DNA from: Alphaproteobacteria bacterium
Lineage (GTDB): Bacteria; Pseudomonadota; Alphaproteobacteria; DSM-16000; Inquilinaceae
NCBI GenBank assembly: GCA_028281985.1
Contig: JANQIU010000225.1
Coordinates: 1-45,863, forward strand
DNA length: 45,863 nucleotides
Reading direction: 5' to 3'
A model generated the notes under the pieces. That model saw nothing but the letters and a program-made list of their open reading frames with translations. It made no database searches and was not told where the DNA came from. The stretch's first letter is position 1. The number at the start of each line of letters is the position of its first letter. Position numbers and translations under genes: made by a program. Shown piece after piece: positions 32,935 through 41,784 of this stretch.

Positions 32935-34071
32935 TCAGCGACCGAAGGTCAGGACGATCCCGCCGACGATGGTGTGGATCAGACGCCAGGGACCCGAACA
33001 GTCGAGGACGACGATGTCGGCGCGGCGACCGACCTCGATCGTCCCACGGTCCGACAGGCCCATCGCTGCCGCAGGGTTCCGGGCAATCAGGCTCCAGGCC
33101 TCGTCCAAGGACTGTGCGCCATGGCGGACGAGCCGTTCGGCGGCATGGAGCAGGCTGGGATAGTAGTAGTCGGACGCAAGCACGGTGCACCGCCCATCGG
33201 CGATCGCCTCCTCGGCCGATAGGGCCCCGGTATGGCTGCCGCCCCGAATGACATTCGGGCCGCCCAGGATGACGGGTTCGCTGTGCGCCACGGCATCGGC
33301 CGCCACCTCCGGTGCGATCGGGAACTCGCAGACGCGAATGCCAAGGTCCCGGTGGACCGTCCGCTCGGTGCGGGAGCGTTCGTCATGGCTCAGCATGACG
33401 GCGCCGTGCCGGGTGGCCATGCCGGCGACCTCCCGGATCTTGGCGGGCACCTCCGGCGCGCGCCGCCCGACCATATCCGCATCGGCCAGGTATTGTTCCA
33501 GGGTAAGGCCTGCCCGTTGCGCCCAGTGGGCGAGAGGCTTCTGGCTGCCGCTTCTGACCGATTCCAGTGTCAGGGTCGTGTGATCGTTGAACGCGATCGC
33601 CGGTTTCGGATCCAGCGCCAGCCAGCGGTCGAGGTCGTCGATGGCGTCGTGGGCGAAGGTTTCCCACCGAACCTGAACGCGATGATCGGCGGTCAATCGG
33701 GGCCGCAGGTCCTGCAAAGCCGCCATGAACTGGCGTCCGGCGGCGAGGCTCCGCATCCCCGGTTCCCAGGATACGGTCAGGCCGTGGAAAGCAGTGGTGA
33801 TGCCGTTGGACAGCAACTGCCGGTCGACCGAACCCATGGCGATGGAGAAGTCGATATCCACGCCAGGGCGCGGATGCAGTTCCAGTTCGAAGGCGTCGCC
33901 ATGGACGTCGACGATGCCGGGCAACACGCAAAGCCCGCGACAGTCGATATGTAGGCGGTCGGCGGCCGGTGCGTCGACGATCTGCCCGTCGGCGATGTGC
34001 ACGTCCGCGACCTCGAAGGTGCCCTGGTCGGTCAGTACGTCGCCGGCCGACAGGCAAACGGATGCCGTCAT
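32935..34071 (-). CDS. phnM: PhnM-like alpha-D-ribose 1-methylphosphonate 5-triphosphate diphosphatase
   Basis: 378-residue amidohydrolase-fold enzyme that releases pyrophosphate from the ribose methylphosphonate triphosphate intermediate of carbon-phosphorus lyase. The metal motif is LPGIVDVHGDAFE, followed by FHGLTVSWEPGMRS, AFNDHTTLT, MLSHDERSRTERTV and ASDYYYPSLLHAAERL, all PhnM signatures. The start at 34071 is the natural N-terminus (MTASVCLSAG); the longer frame to 34212 runs into the palindrome region. No other phn genes are in the window, so it is an isolated copy whose role may differ from C-P lyase. Confidence 0.84.
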   Translation of the reverse strand: MTASVCLSAGDVLTDQGTFEVADVHIADGQIVDAPAADRLHIDCRGLCVLPGIVDVHGDAFELELHPRPGVDIDFSIAMGSVDRQLLSNGITTAFHGLTVSWEPGMRSLAAGRQFMAALQDLRPRLTADHRVQVRWETFAHDAIDDLDRWLALDPKPAIAFNDHTTLTLESVRSGSQKPLAHWAQRAGLTLEQYLADADMVGRRAPEVPAKIREVAGMATRHGAVMLSHDERSRTERTVHRDLGIRVCEFPIAPEVAADAVAHSEPVILGGPNVIRGGSHTGALSAEEAIADGRCTVLASDYYYPSLLHAAERLVRHGAQSLDEAWSLIARNPAAAMGLSDRGTIEVGRRADIVVLDCSGPWRLIHTIVGGIVLTFGR

Positions 34072-34201
34072 GCGCAGTCCCAAGCTGGCAGGTTTCGGCG
34101 AACCGCCAGTGCGGCGCCTCGCGCTTTTGGGGATGTATCCCACCAGTGACATGGCGTGAAGGACCTGGGCAGAACCGCATCTGCATGGGGGCCATTCGAC
34201 A

Positions 34202-34234
34202 TTGACATACATACCGGGTGATCGGTATGTATGT
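34202..34234. promoter_or_regulatory. 30-base palindromic operator and promoter
   Basis: A perfect inverted repeat with 12-base arms ACATACATACCG and CGGTATGTATGT around GGTGAT spans 34205-34234. On the plus strand -35 TTGACA (34202-34207) overlaps its left arm, with TATGTA at 34226-34231 as a possible -10. The form is typical of TetR-family operators. No TetR gene is adjacent, so the repressor acts from elsewhere. It could serve phnM and the NTF2-like gene. Confidence 0.6.
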
Positions 34235-34288
34235 TATCATCTTGTGAGAACCCCTCTTCTTGACGCTCTAAACGATCAGGAGCCCGAC

Positions 34289-34732
34289 ATGACCGACCAG
34301 GATGCGATCCTCGTCTTGTGCCAACGCCTCGGGAAGGCGCATCGGGACAAGGATGCACAGGGCATCGTCGATTGCTATGCGCCCGATGCCGTCATCTACA
34401 GCCTTGCCCCGCCGCTCAAGGACAAGATTGATCTCAAGGGAACCGAGGCATGGCTTGGGACCTGGGACGGCCCGGTTCTGCTTGATGCGGACGATGTCGA
34501 CCTCGTCGTCGCCGACGATCTGGCCTGGATGACAGCACTCAATCGCATACGCGGCACCAAGACGGACGGCAGCGAGGAGGACATTTGGTTCAGGACGACC
34601 CTGTGCTTTCGCAAGATCGGCGGGGAATGGCGCATCGTTCACGACCATGCCTCGACGCCCTTCTACATGGACGGGTCGCTGAAGGCCGCTGTGGACCTTA
34701 GCCCCCCGTCCCATGCCGGCTTGCAGCCGTAA
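34289..34732 (+). CDS. SnoaL/NTF2-like fold protein
   Basis: 147-residue cone-shaped alpha+beta protein: LCQRLGKAHRDKDAQGIVDCYAPDAVIYSLAPPL (in part), WLGTWDGPVLLDADDVDLVV, DIWFRTTLCFRKIGGEWRIVHDHASTPFYMDG (in part). These COG4319/SnoaL_3-type features mark proteins that bind small ligands or isomerise ring compounds. AGGAG lies six bases before the ATG at 34289; the open frame from 34202 starts inside the palindrome. Probably repressed by an unlinked TetR at 34205. Confidence 0.84.
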   Translation: MTDQDAILVLCQRLGKAHRDKDAQGIVDCYAPDAVIYSLAPPLKDKIDLKGTEAWLGTWDGPVLLDADDVDLVVADDLAWMTALNRIRGTKTDGSEEDIWFRTTLCFRKIGGEWRIVHDHASTPFYMDGSLKAAVDLSPPSHAGLQP

Positions 34733-34739
34733 CCCGCGG

Positions 34740-35729
34740 TCAGTCGGTGACGTCGGCCCGCCATGCGGCAAACGGCGTGTCGGCGAACACGGCATCCTGC
34801 GCCGCGGCAAGGCCGCCATTGATCCGCTCCAGCCCCTCGGGCTCGGGCGACACGATGCGGCGCAGGGGCCGTGTACCGGCATCCATGCGGGCCAGGTCGC
34901 GGATCGCAACCGCCACGTCCCGCGGATCGGGTCCCTCGGAATCCTGCAGCCCGAAACGGGTCATGCCGATCTGCTGCTCATAGGCCGTGCGACGTTCGTC
35001 GTCGATGCGCGTCGCCAGTTCCTCGAAGTACCGCCGCCCATTGGCCAGAAACCGGGTCGGATACTGGGTCGGTTGCACGATGCAGACTTCGACACCGAAA
35101 GGCGCCAGTTCGTAGGCCAGCGCCTCGGACATGCCTTCGATGGCGAATTTCGTCGCGACATACCACCCTTGGGTCGGGAACACGATGCGCCCAAGACCCG
35201 AACTGACCTGGACGACCAGGCCCTCGCCCCGCGCCCGCATGCCGGGCAGCGCGGCGCGGACCAGCCGATGGTATCCGAACAGGTTCGTGTCGAACTGTGA
35301 CCGGACATCCGTTTCCTCGTGCAACTCGATGGACCCGGCAAGGATGTAGCCGGCGTTGTTGACGACGACGGAGAGCGGCCCGGCCGCCTCCGCCGTGCGG
35401 ATGCCGGCGGTCACGCTGTCGCTGTCGCGCACATCCAGATCCAGCACCGTCAGCGGCAGGTCTTCGCTGTCGGCAAGCGCGGCCAGGGTATCGGCCGCTT
35501 CGGCATTGGTCCCGTTGGTGCCGCGCATGCTCGCGAATGTCCGGAACCCGGCGCGCGCCAGTTCAATCGCGCTCAATCGGCCAAATCCCGAACTGCATCC
35601 GGTGACCAGGGCGACCTGAGGGTCCGCGTCCTGGGCGTGGACAGGATGCCCCTTCAGAGCGGCAGCCGTGGCAAGACCGGCGCCGGCAGCGGCCAGAACG
35701 GTGCGGCGTGTGACTGTGGACTGTGTCAC
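34740..35729 (-). CDS. short-chain dehydrogenase/reductase with Tat-type signal
   Basis: 329-residue SDR. The NAD(P) motif is VTGCSSGFGR (about residues 42-51), NNAG follows near 120, and the catalytic YVATK is near 195. The N-terminus VTRRTVLAAAGAGLATAAALKG resembles a twin-arginine signal ending HAQ, which would put a cofactor-bound SDR in the periplasm. The start is GTG 35729 behind AGGAGA, since the frame to 35990 is antisense-like inside marR. The closest relatives by look are classical SDRs similar to 17-beta-hydroxysteroid types. A MarR palindrome lies 28 bases upstream. Confidence 0.85.
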   Translation of the reverse strand: MTQSTVTRRTVLAAAGAGLATAAALKGHPVHAQDADPQVALVTGCSSGFGRLSAIELARAGFRTFASMRGTNGTNAEAADTLAALADSEDLPLTVLDLDVRDSDSVTAGIRTAEAAGPLSVVVNNAGYILAGSIELHEETDVRSQFDTNLFGYHRLVRAALPGMRARGEGLVVQVSSGLGRIVFPTQGWYVATKFAIEGMSEALAYELAPFGVEVCIVQPTQYPTRFLANGRRYFEELATRIDDERRTAYEQQIGMTRFGLQDSEGPDPRDVAVAIRDLARMDAGTRPLRRIVSPEPEGLERINGGLAAAQDAVFADTPFAAWRADVTD

Positions 35730-35756
35730 CGGGTGTCTCCTAGGCAGGTCAAGTTG

Positions 35757-35770
35757 ATTGCCTAGGCAAT
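35757..35770. promoter_or_regulatory. MarR-type palindrome upstream of the SDR gene
   Basis: ATTGCCTAGGCAAT is a perfect 14-base palindrome between the MarR gene (ending 35815) and the SDR start (35729). The TTGCC-TA-GGCAA form is a typical MarR-family site. It would place the SDR gene under the neighbouring MarR regulator. Confidence 0.65.
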
Positions 35771-35814
35771 TAAATTGGCCCGCACCGAGGTCAAGGGGTG
35801 GGCGGGACACGATC

Positions 35815-36249
35815 CTAGCTTTGCAGCTTGGCCAGCAGGTGCCTGAGGGACGCCACGACGACCCTGCGGTCCGCTTCCGGCAGCAGGCCCAGCACGTCGC
35901 GGTTGACCTGCTTGGACAAGGCCAGCAGCCGCGGCATGTTCGCCCGCGCCTCCGGCGTGATCGAGAGGACGACCGACCGGCCGTCCGCATCGTGGGTTTG
36001 CCGCTCGACGATCCCCTTGGCCTCCATGCGGGCGATCAGCCGCGTTGCCGCGCCCCGATCGATGCCCACGCGCGCGGCGATATGCGACGGCGAGGCCTTG
36101 CCCGTCTCATGGATCGCCAGCAGTGCGCCCCATTGCGCGAGGCTGATGTCGAAAGGATCCAGTTCCCGTTGGAAGCGCATCGCCATTTGCGCCGCGCATC
36201 GGTTGAGCAGATAGCCCAGGTTCTCCGAAAACGGGTCGTTGTCGGTCAT
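35815..36249 (-). CDS. MarR family transcriptional regulator
   Basis: 144-residue winged-helix regulator: LAQWGALLAIHETGKASPSHIAARVGIDRGAATRLIARMEAKG (in part) is the HTH and DGRSVVLSITPEAR the wing. The start at 36249 is supported by AAGGA; ATG 36282 in frame is an alternative. It is followed by the SDR gene on the same strand, with the palindrome at 35757 between them. It diverges from the VOC gene at 36352, with an imperfect GGCATC-G-GATGCC repeat (36306-36318) in the gap. Confidence 0.87.
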   Translation of the reverse strand: MTDNDPFSENLGYLLNRCAAQMAMRFQRELDPFDISLAQWGALLAIHETGKASPSHIAARVGIDRGAATRLIARMEAKGIVERQTHDADGRSVVLSITPEARANMPRLLALSKQVNRDVLGLLPEADRRVVVASLRHLLAKLQS

Positions 36250-36351
36250 CACCGCGTCCTTGATGCCGCGTTTCGCCGGCATCAGGTCAGTTTTTTCCAA
36301 TACCGGGCATCGGATGCCGGATTAGCGTGTGCGGCCCGAAAGGAGAGACCG

Positions 36352-36693
36352 ATGCACGCCACACCAACCTATCTGGAGATCGGATCCAAGGATCCTGCCG
36401 CATCGGCGGCGTTCTTCAAATCCGTATTCGACTGGTCCTTCACGCCGATGGGAACGGAGTGCGGGTGGTTCCAGACCCCCACCCTCAAGACCGGCCTGCA
36501 CACCAATGGCGCAACGCCGCAGATCTTCGTTTACTTCTCGGTGCCGGACCTCACGGCCGCCATCGAGCAGGTTCGTGCCTCGGGCGGGCAAGCCGATGAA
36601 CCGGGACCCGACGAACCGGGCTTCGGACGGTTCTGCAACTGTCGTGATCCTGGCGGTGTCGCGTTCGGCCTGCATCTGGCGCCGGCTGCCTGA
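36352..36693 (+). CDS. VOC family (glyoxalase/bleomycin-resistance-like) protein
   Basis: 113-residue vicinal-oxygen-chelate fold protein: TPTYLEIGSKDPAASAAFFKSVFDWSF (in part) and FVYFSVPDLTAAIEQVRASGG followed by RDPGGVAFGLHLAP. It is a single betaalphabetabetabeta pair set, so it should dimerise. The start is set by AAGGAGAG six bases before the ATG at 36352. It diverges from the MarR gene. Activity (metal-dependent lyase, resistance or hypothetical) cannot be assigned. Confidence 0.84.
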   Translation: MHATPTYLEIGSKDPAASAAFFKSVFDWSFTPMGTECGWFQTPTLKTGLHTNGATPQIFVYFSVPDLTAAIEQVRASGGQADEPGPDEPGFGRFCNCRDPGGVAFGLHLAPAA

Positions 36694-36999
36694 TAGGTTT
36701 GGATGGGTGGTCGTCGCGCACCGTCTCGCGTTCTGCGATCAAGTTGCCGGTGACGGAATGCTTCGCCGATCCGTGTTCTCCCGTGTGATGGCCCGGGCTT
36801 GTGCCGGCCTTGTGCGGTGGCCATGCGACGATGCAGACGCGGCGGCGCCTTGACGGCACCGCCGCTTTGCGATGATTTGCACGCGATACATCCGTTTCAC
36901 CATGATCTAGCCATTTGGTGGTACGCAAATCCGCCCGAATTTTTCGGCAAATCCGTATAATATTGATGTCGCTGAACGCTTTCTGACCGGGAACCAACG
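36694..36999. other. intergenic region with hairpin and promoter-like sequence
   Basis: 306 bases with no credible gene. GGCGGCGCC and GGCACCGCC (36841-36863) form a stem with one mismatch but no T-run. Before the caspase-like gene lies an AT-rich stretch with TATAAT at 36956-36961 but no good -35. Nothing else was seen. Confidence 0.4.
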
Positions 37000-38223
37000 A
37001 TGCTGCGCCTCGCCACCGCCGCCCTCGCCCTTGCCGCCGCCCCTTTCATCATGGCTGCACCCGCCGCCGCACAGGCGATCCACGCCCTGATCGTCGCCGA
37101 CACAGACGAGCCGGGCCGCCAGGTCGACCGGACAGCCACCTACGAGGTGTTGATGGAAGCCGCGGATCGGGCGGCGCGCTATGCGGGTCTGGATCTCGTC
37201 GACCGCTCGCTGCACGGCCGGGCGTTCGACTACAGCACGGTGGTCCAGGCGATGGAGAACCTGACCTGCGGGCCGGACGACGTCGTCTTCTTCGTCTTCG
37301 AAGGCCACGGGTCGAATGCCCAGGGCACCGCCTACCCCGCCCTTTACTTTCCGCGCACCGACCAGAGCATCACCTTCGACTGGATGGTCGACCAGATCCG
37401 CAGATGCAATCCGCGCCTGATCGTCGCCCTGTCCGGCACCTGCAACTATGGCCCTGCCCTGCCGGTCCCCGATCCGCCGCAGCTCTTCTCCCGGGACTTC
37501 GTGGCGCCGGAAGGCAGCCCGGAGATTTACCGGGCGCTGTTCGCTGAGGCACGGGGCGAGATTCTGGGGACCGCCGCCAGCCCGGGCGAAGTCTCCTGGA
37601 GCTACACCTCGAAGGGGAATGTCTACCTGTTGGCGTTCGTCCAGAACCTGCGGGAGATGACCACCGTCGACAGCACGCCGGTCGACTGGGACACGATCAT
37701 GCACGCGGCCTATGCCGACTCCATCGACCTGACCAGCGGTTTTGAGAGCCTGCAGAACTCGATCTGGGAAGTGAACCTCTGGGACGTCCCGCCGCAGCCG
37801 GCCCGGCCGATGACCCTCGATGTTAGCCTGCCGGCCAATTTCGGCGGTGTCCGGCTGACCGCCGGTTTCCCGCAGGACCCGCACGTTGTGACCGTCTACG
37901 CCGGCGGTTCGGAAGACGCCGGCGTCGCGACGCAGTGCCCGGGCTTCGTCAGTGCGGCGCCCGACTATGAGCTGACCTACACGGCCAGCCGGCAGTTCGA
38001 CATGCTGAACATCTATGCCCGGTCCAAGGCGGATACGATTCTGGTGGTCAACACCCCGTCGGGGCAGTGGATCTGCAACGACGACTACAGCGGCCTGGAC
38101 CCGCTGATCTCGATGCAGCGGCCGGAATCCGGTGTGTACGACATATGGGTCGGCACATACGGCGCCGATCCCAGCGCCCCACCGGCCAACCTCTACATCT
38201 CCGAGCTGCCGCCGCGGTTTTGA
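37000..38223 (+). CDS. exported caspase-like (peptidase C14) protein
   Basis: 407-residue secreted protein. Signal peptide to about residue 25 (AAAQA). The caspase-like p20 fold runs from IHALIVADTDE to about 250; the histidine is His103 in VFFVFEGHGSNAQG and the candidate cysteine is Cys148 in LIVALSGTCNYG. Classical bacterial caspase homologues have DxCHSG or DACR around the cysteine, so the altered context is notable. The C-terminal region (about 270-405) repeats beta-strand segments, with NTPSGQWICNDDYSGLDPL and SGVYDIWVGTYG, a pre-peptidase-like domain. No partner gene is adjacent. It could be a processing protease or an inactive binding protein. Confidence 0.75.
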   Translation: MLRLATAALALAAAPFIMAAPAAAQAIHALIVADTDEPGRQVDRTATYEVLMEAADRAARYAGLDLVDRSLHGRAFDYSTVVQAMENLTCGPDDVVFFVFEGHGSNAQGTAYPALYFPRTDQSITFDWMVDQIRRCNPRLIVALSGTCNYGPALPVPDPPQLFSRDFVAPEGSPEIYRALFAEARGEILGTAASPGEVSWSYTSKGNVYLLAFVQNLREMTTVDSTPVDWDTIMHAAYADSIDLTSGFESLQNSIWEVNLWDVPPQPARPMTLDVSLPANFGGVRLTAGFPQDPHVVTVYAGGSEDAGVATQCPGFVSAAPDYELTYTASRQFDMLNIYARSKADTILVVNTPSGQWICNDDYSGLDPLISMQRPESGVYDIWVGTYGADPSAPPANLYISELPPRF

Positions 38224-38233
38224 TCCGCCAGCA

Positions 38234-38309
38234 TGGTGACCGCTGCGGGGCTCGAACCCGCGACCTACTGATTAAAAGTCAGTTGCTCTACCAACTGAGC
38301 TAAGCGGTC
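38234..38309 (-). tRNA. tRNA-Lys (anticodon TTT)
   Basis: The minus strand folds into a full 76-base cloverleaf: acceptor GACCGCT/AGCGGTC, D-arm GCTC...GAGC, anticodon stem ACTGA/TCAGT around CTTTTAA (anticodon TTT), T-arm GCGGG-TTCGAGC-CCCGC, discriminator A and encoded CCA (38234-38236). It lies between the caspase-like gene and coaD. Confidence 0.97.
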
Positions 38310-38369
38310 GGCGCAAGAAAACACCGGCGCACCGCTTCGTGTCGAGGGGAAATCCCGCGCATCGGCCGC

Positions 38370-38924
38370 TCAGTCGGCGACCCCGGTCTGGCCTTCGACG
38401 GAGAACCGGTGGTTCAGCCGCTCGGCGACGGTTTCGCTGACAAACGGCCGGATATCGCCGCCCAGCCGCCCGATCTCTTTGACGAATCGCGACGAGATGA
38501 ACTGAACCCGGTCCGAAGCCATCAGGAAGACGGTTTCGATATGCGGGTTTATCTTGGCGTTCATCCCGGCCATCTGGAACTCGTATTCGAAGTCCGAGAC
38601 CGCCCGCAGGCCGCGGATGATCATCGAGGCGCCGATGTCTTCGGCGTAGGACATCAGCAGCTTGTCGAACGCCTGCACGTCGATGCGCAGCCCGGACGCC
38701 ACCAGCGGCTTGATCTCGTTGCGGACCAGTTCGACGCGCTCGCCGGTGCTGAACAGCGGCCCCTTGCCCGCATTGCGGGCCACGGCCACCACCAGACGGT
38801 CCACCAGCCCGGCGGAACGGCGAATGATGTCGTAGTGCCCATTGGTCACCGGGTCGAAGGTCCCGGGATACAAGCCCACCCGCTCCTCCGGACCTGCCGG
38901 CTCCGCTTCCAGATCTCCCGCCAA
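38370..38924 (-). CDS. coaD: phosphopantetheine adenylyltransferase
   Basis: 184-residue enzyme of CoA biosynthesis that transfers AMP to 4'-phosphopantetheine, giving dephospho-CoA. The nucleotide-binding motif is YPGTFDPVTNGHYDII (T/HxGH), followed by RGLRAVSDFEYEFQMAGMN and FISSRFVKEIGRLGGD. It is about 15 residues longer at the N-terminus than usual; a GTG at residue 16 (VGLYPGTFDP) gives the standard start. It follows gyrA on the same strand after 15 bases, the common alphaproteobacterial order. Confidence 0.95.
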   Translation of the reverse strand: MAGDLEAEPAGPEERVGLYPGTFDPVTNGHYDIIRRSAGLVDRLVVAVARNAGKGPLFSTGERVELVRNEIKPLVASGLRIDVQAFDKLLMSYAEDIGASMIIRGLRAVSDFEYEFQMAGMNAKINPHIETVFLMASDRVQFISSRFVKEIGRLGGDIRPFVSETVAERLNHRFSVEGQTGVAD

Positions 38925-38939
38925 GTCTGGCCCCCTTCG

Positions 38940-41675
38940 TTACGCCTCCCCGGAGCCGGCTTCGCCGTCTCCGTCGTCCACCGCTTCCCCGTCGCCATCG
39001 GTTTCTTCCGATACGGCGGCGACAGAGACGACCCGTTCGTCATCCGCCACCCGGAAGACCGTAACGCCCAGGGTCTTGCGGGCCGCGATGCGGATTTCGT
39101 CGACCGGACAGCGGATAAGCTGGCCCCGGTCGGTCACCATGATGATCTGCTGGCCGTGGGTGACCGGGAAGCAGGCGGCGATCGCGGTGTTGCGGTCGCC
39201 CATTTCCATCGCCCAGATGCCCTTGCCGCCGCGTCCGGTCCGGCGATAGCCGTGTGAGGAACTGCGCTTGCCGTAGCCGCTTTCGCTGATGGTCAGCACG
39301 AACTCCTCGGCCGCTTCCAGCTCGGCGAAACGCTCCGGAGACAGGACGACCTCGCCCTCGACCTCATCCTCGCCGTCGGTTTCCTCGCCTTCCGCCTGCC
39401 GCGGGGCGTTGACGGCCTTGAGGTAGGCTTTCCGTTCTTCCGGTTTGGCCTCGATATGCACCAGGATCGACATGGAGATCACCCGGTCGTCCGGCATCAG
39501 CCGGATGCCGCGCACCCCGGTCGAGGTCCGGCCGGAGAAGATCCGCACATCGCCGACCGGAAACCGGATGCACATGCCCAGGCGCGTGGCCAGCAGCACG
39601 TCCTCTTCCTCGGCGCAGACCCGAACCGAGATCAAGCTGTCGCCTTCGTCCAGCTTCATCGCGATCTTGCCGTTCCGGTTGATCTGGACGAAGTCGGACA
39701 GCCGGTTCCGGCGGACATTGCCGCTGGCCGTGGCCAGCATGACGCACTGGCTGTCCCAGGTGGATTCGTCTTCCGGCAACGCCATGACTGCGGTGATCGT
39801 CTCGCCGGCCGACAGGGGCAACAGGTTGACCAGCGCCCGCCCGCGGGCCTGCGGTGTCCCTTCGGGCAGCCGGTAGACCTTCAGCTTGTACGCGATCCCG
39901 CGGCTGGAGAAGAACAGAACCGGCGTATGCGTGTTGGCGACGAACAGCTCGGCCGTGAAGTCCTCGGCCTTGAAGCTCATGCCCGCACGGCCTTTGCCGC
40001 CGCGCCGCTGCGCCCGGTAGGTGGACAGCGGCACCCGCTTGATGTAGCCGGCATGGCTGACGGTGACGACCATGTCCTCGCGCTGGATCAGGTCCTCGAT
40101 ATCGGCTTCGAACTCGCTGTCTTCGATGTCGGTCCGGCGCGGCGATCCAAAGCGCTCCTTGATCTCCAACAGCTCGTCGCGAAGGATCCCGTACAGCCGG
40201 TCGCGGCTGCCAAGAATCGCCAGATAGTCGGCGATACGGGCAACGATCTCCTCGAGATCGTTGCCGATCTTCTCCCGCTCCAGACCGGTCAGGCGATGCA
40301 GGCGCAGGTCCAGGATCGCCTTCGCCTGGGCTTCGGACAGGCGATAGGTGCCGGTTTCCGTGACCGGACGGTCCGGCTCGTCGACCAGGCGGATCAAGGG
40401 CGCGACATCGCCGGCCGGCCATTCGCGCGCCATCAGGTTTTCGCGCGCCGTCTCGGGGTTGGGGGCCTGCCGGATCACGGCGATCACCTGATCCAGGTTG
40501 GCGACGGCGACCGCCAGACCGACCAGGACATGGGCCCGTTCCCGGGCCCGGCTCAGGTCATAGATCGTTCTTCTTGTGATGACTTCTTCACGAAAGTCGA
40601 TAAACGCCTGAATAACCTGCTTTAAGTCCAGGAGTTCCGGCCGGCCGCCATTCAGCGCCAGCATGTTGACGCCGAACGAGGTCTGCAGCGGCGTGTAGCG
40701 GTGGAGCTGGTTCAGGACGACGTCTGCGTTCGCGTCCCGCTTCAGCTCGACGACCATCCGGACACCGTCGCGGTCGCTTTCGTCCCGCAGATCGGCGATG
40801 CCTTCGACCGTCTTGTCCTGGACAATCTCCGCGATCCGTTCGATCAGCCGCGCCTTGTTGACCTGGTAGGGAAGCTCGGTCACCACGATGGCCATCCGGT
40901 CCCGGCGGATCTCCTCCACCGTCGACCGCGCGCGCATGACGATGCTGCCGCGCCCCCCGTTGTACGCCGCCCGTACACCGGATCGGCCGACGATGGTGGC
41001 GCCGGTCGGGAAATCCGGTGCCGGCACGTACTCCATCAGCGCGTCCACCGATAGCGTCGGGTCGTCGATCAGGGCACAGCAGGCGTCGATCACCTCCCCC
41101 AGGTTATGGGTGGGGATGTTGGTCGCCATGCCGACGGCGATCCCGCCGGCGCCATTGACCAGCAGATTGGGGAACCGGGACGGCAGCACCGCCGGTTCGT
41201 GGGCGCTCTCGTCGTAGTTGGCCAGGAAATCGACCGTATCCTTGTCGATGTCCTCCAGCATCGCCTCGGCAGCCTTGGCCAGGCGCGCCTCGGTGTACCG
41301 CATGGCGGCCGGCGGGTCGCCGTCCATGGGGCCGAAGTTCCCCTGGCCGTCGATCAACGGCAGCCGCATGGCGAAATCCTGCGCCATCCGCACCATGGCG
41401 TCGTAGATCGCGCCGTCGCCGTGGGGATGGTACTTACCCATCACCTCGCCGACGATGCGCGCCGATTTGCGGAACGGCTTGTTGCTGTCGTAGCCGTTCT
41501 CCTTCATCGCGTAGAGGATGCGGCGATGGACGGGTTTCAGCCCGTCGCGCACGTCCGGCAGCGCGCGGCTGACGATGACGCTCATGGCATAATCGAGGTA
41601 GGAGCGCTTCATCTCCTCCTCGATGGTCACCGGTGCAATGTCGAAGTCGGATGGCCCGACCGGATGATCCGTCAC
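38940..41675 (-). CDS. gyrA: DNA gyrase subunit A
   Basis: 911-residue type II topoisomerase subunit that cleaves and rejoins DNA to introduce negative supercoils. The winged-helix catalytic tyrosine is Tyr127 in [10 protein letters not shown], and the GyrA box in the C-terminal domain is visible as [10 protein letters not shown]. The acidic C-terminal tail ([18 protein letters not shown]) is typical. In the quinolone-resistance region [10 protein letters not shown], Gly88 stands where E. coli has Ser83, while Asp92 corresponds to Asp87. It is followed by coaD. Confidence 0.97.
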   Translation of the reverse strand: MTDHPVGPSDFDIAPVTIEEEMKRSYLDYAMSVIVSRALPDVRDGLKPVHRRILYAMKENGYDSNKPFRKSARIVGEVMGKYHPHGDGAIYDAMVRMAQDFAMRLPLIDGQGNFGPMDGDPPAAMRYTEARLAKAAEAMLEDIDKDTVDFLANYDESAHEPAVLPSRFPNLLVNGAGGIAVGMATNIPTHNLGEVIDACCALIDDPTLSVDALMEYVPAPDFPTGATIVGRSGVRAAYNGGRGSIVMRARSTVEEIRRDRMAIVVTELPYQVNKARLIERIAEIVQDKTVEGIADLRDESDRDGVRMVVELKRDANADVVLNQLHRYTPLQTSFGVNMLALNGGRPELLDLKQVIQAFIDFREEVITRRTIYDLSRARERAHVLVGLAVAVANLDQVIAVIRQAPNPETARENLMAREWPAGDVAPLIRLVDEPDRPVTETGTYRLSEAQAKAILDLRLHRLTGLEREKIGNDLEEIVARIADYLAILGSRDRLYGILRDELLEIKERFGSPRRTDIEDSEFEADIEDLIQREDMVVTVSHAGYIKRVPLSTYRAQRRGGKGRAGMSFKAEDFTAELFVANTHTPVLFFSSRGIAYKLKVYRLPEGTPQARGRALVNLLPLSAGETITAVMALPEDESTWDSQCVMLATASGNVRRNRLSDFVQINRNGKIAMKLDEGDSLISVRVCAEEEDVLLATRLGMCIRFPVGDVRIFSGRTSTGVRGIRLMPDDRVISMSILVHIEAKPEERKAYLKAVNAPRQAEGEETDGEDEVEGEVVLSPERFAELEAAEEFVLTISESGYGKRSSSHGYRRTGRGGKGIWAMEMGDRNTAIAACFPVTHGQQIIMVTDRGQLIRCPVDEIRIAARKTLGVTVFRVADDERVVSVAAVSEETDGDGEAVDDGDGEAGSGEA

Positions 41676-41784
41676 GACGGCCCAATACCCCTGTCAATGT
41701 GGCACTTGTCTGGAACTTGTCTCCGCGCGCACGCTAGCAAATCCCGCAGGTGCGAACAACGCGCCGGCCACCGCTTCGGGGCCG

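Noticed and set aside
39456-40625. Plus-strand open frame of about 389 codons
   Set aside because: Antisense to gyrA and rich in Gln/Arg/Asp repeats expected from opposite-strand GC codons.
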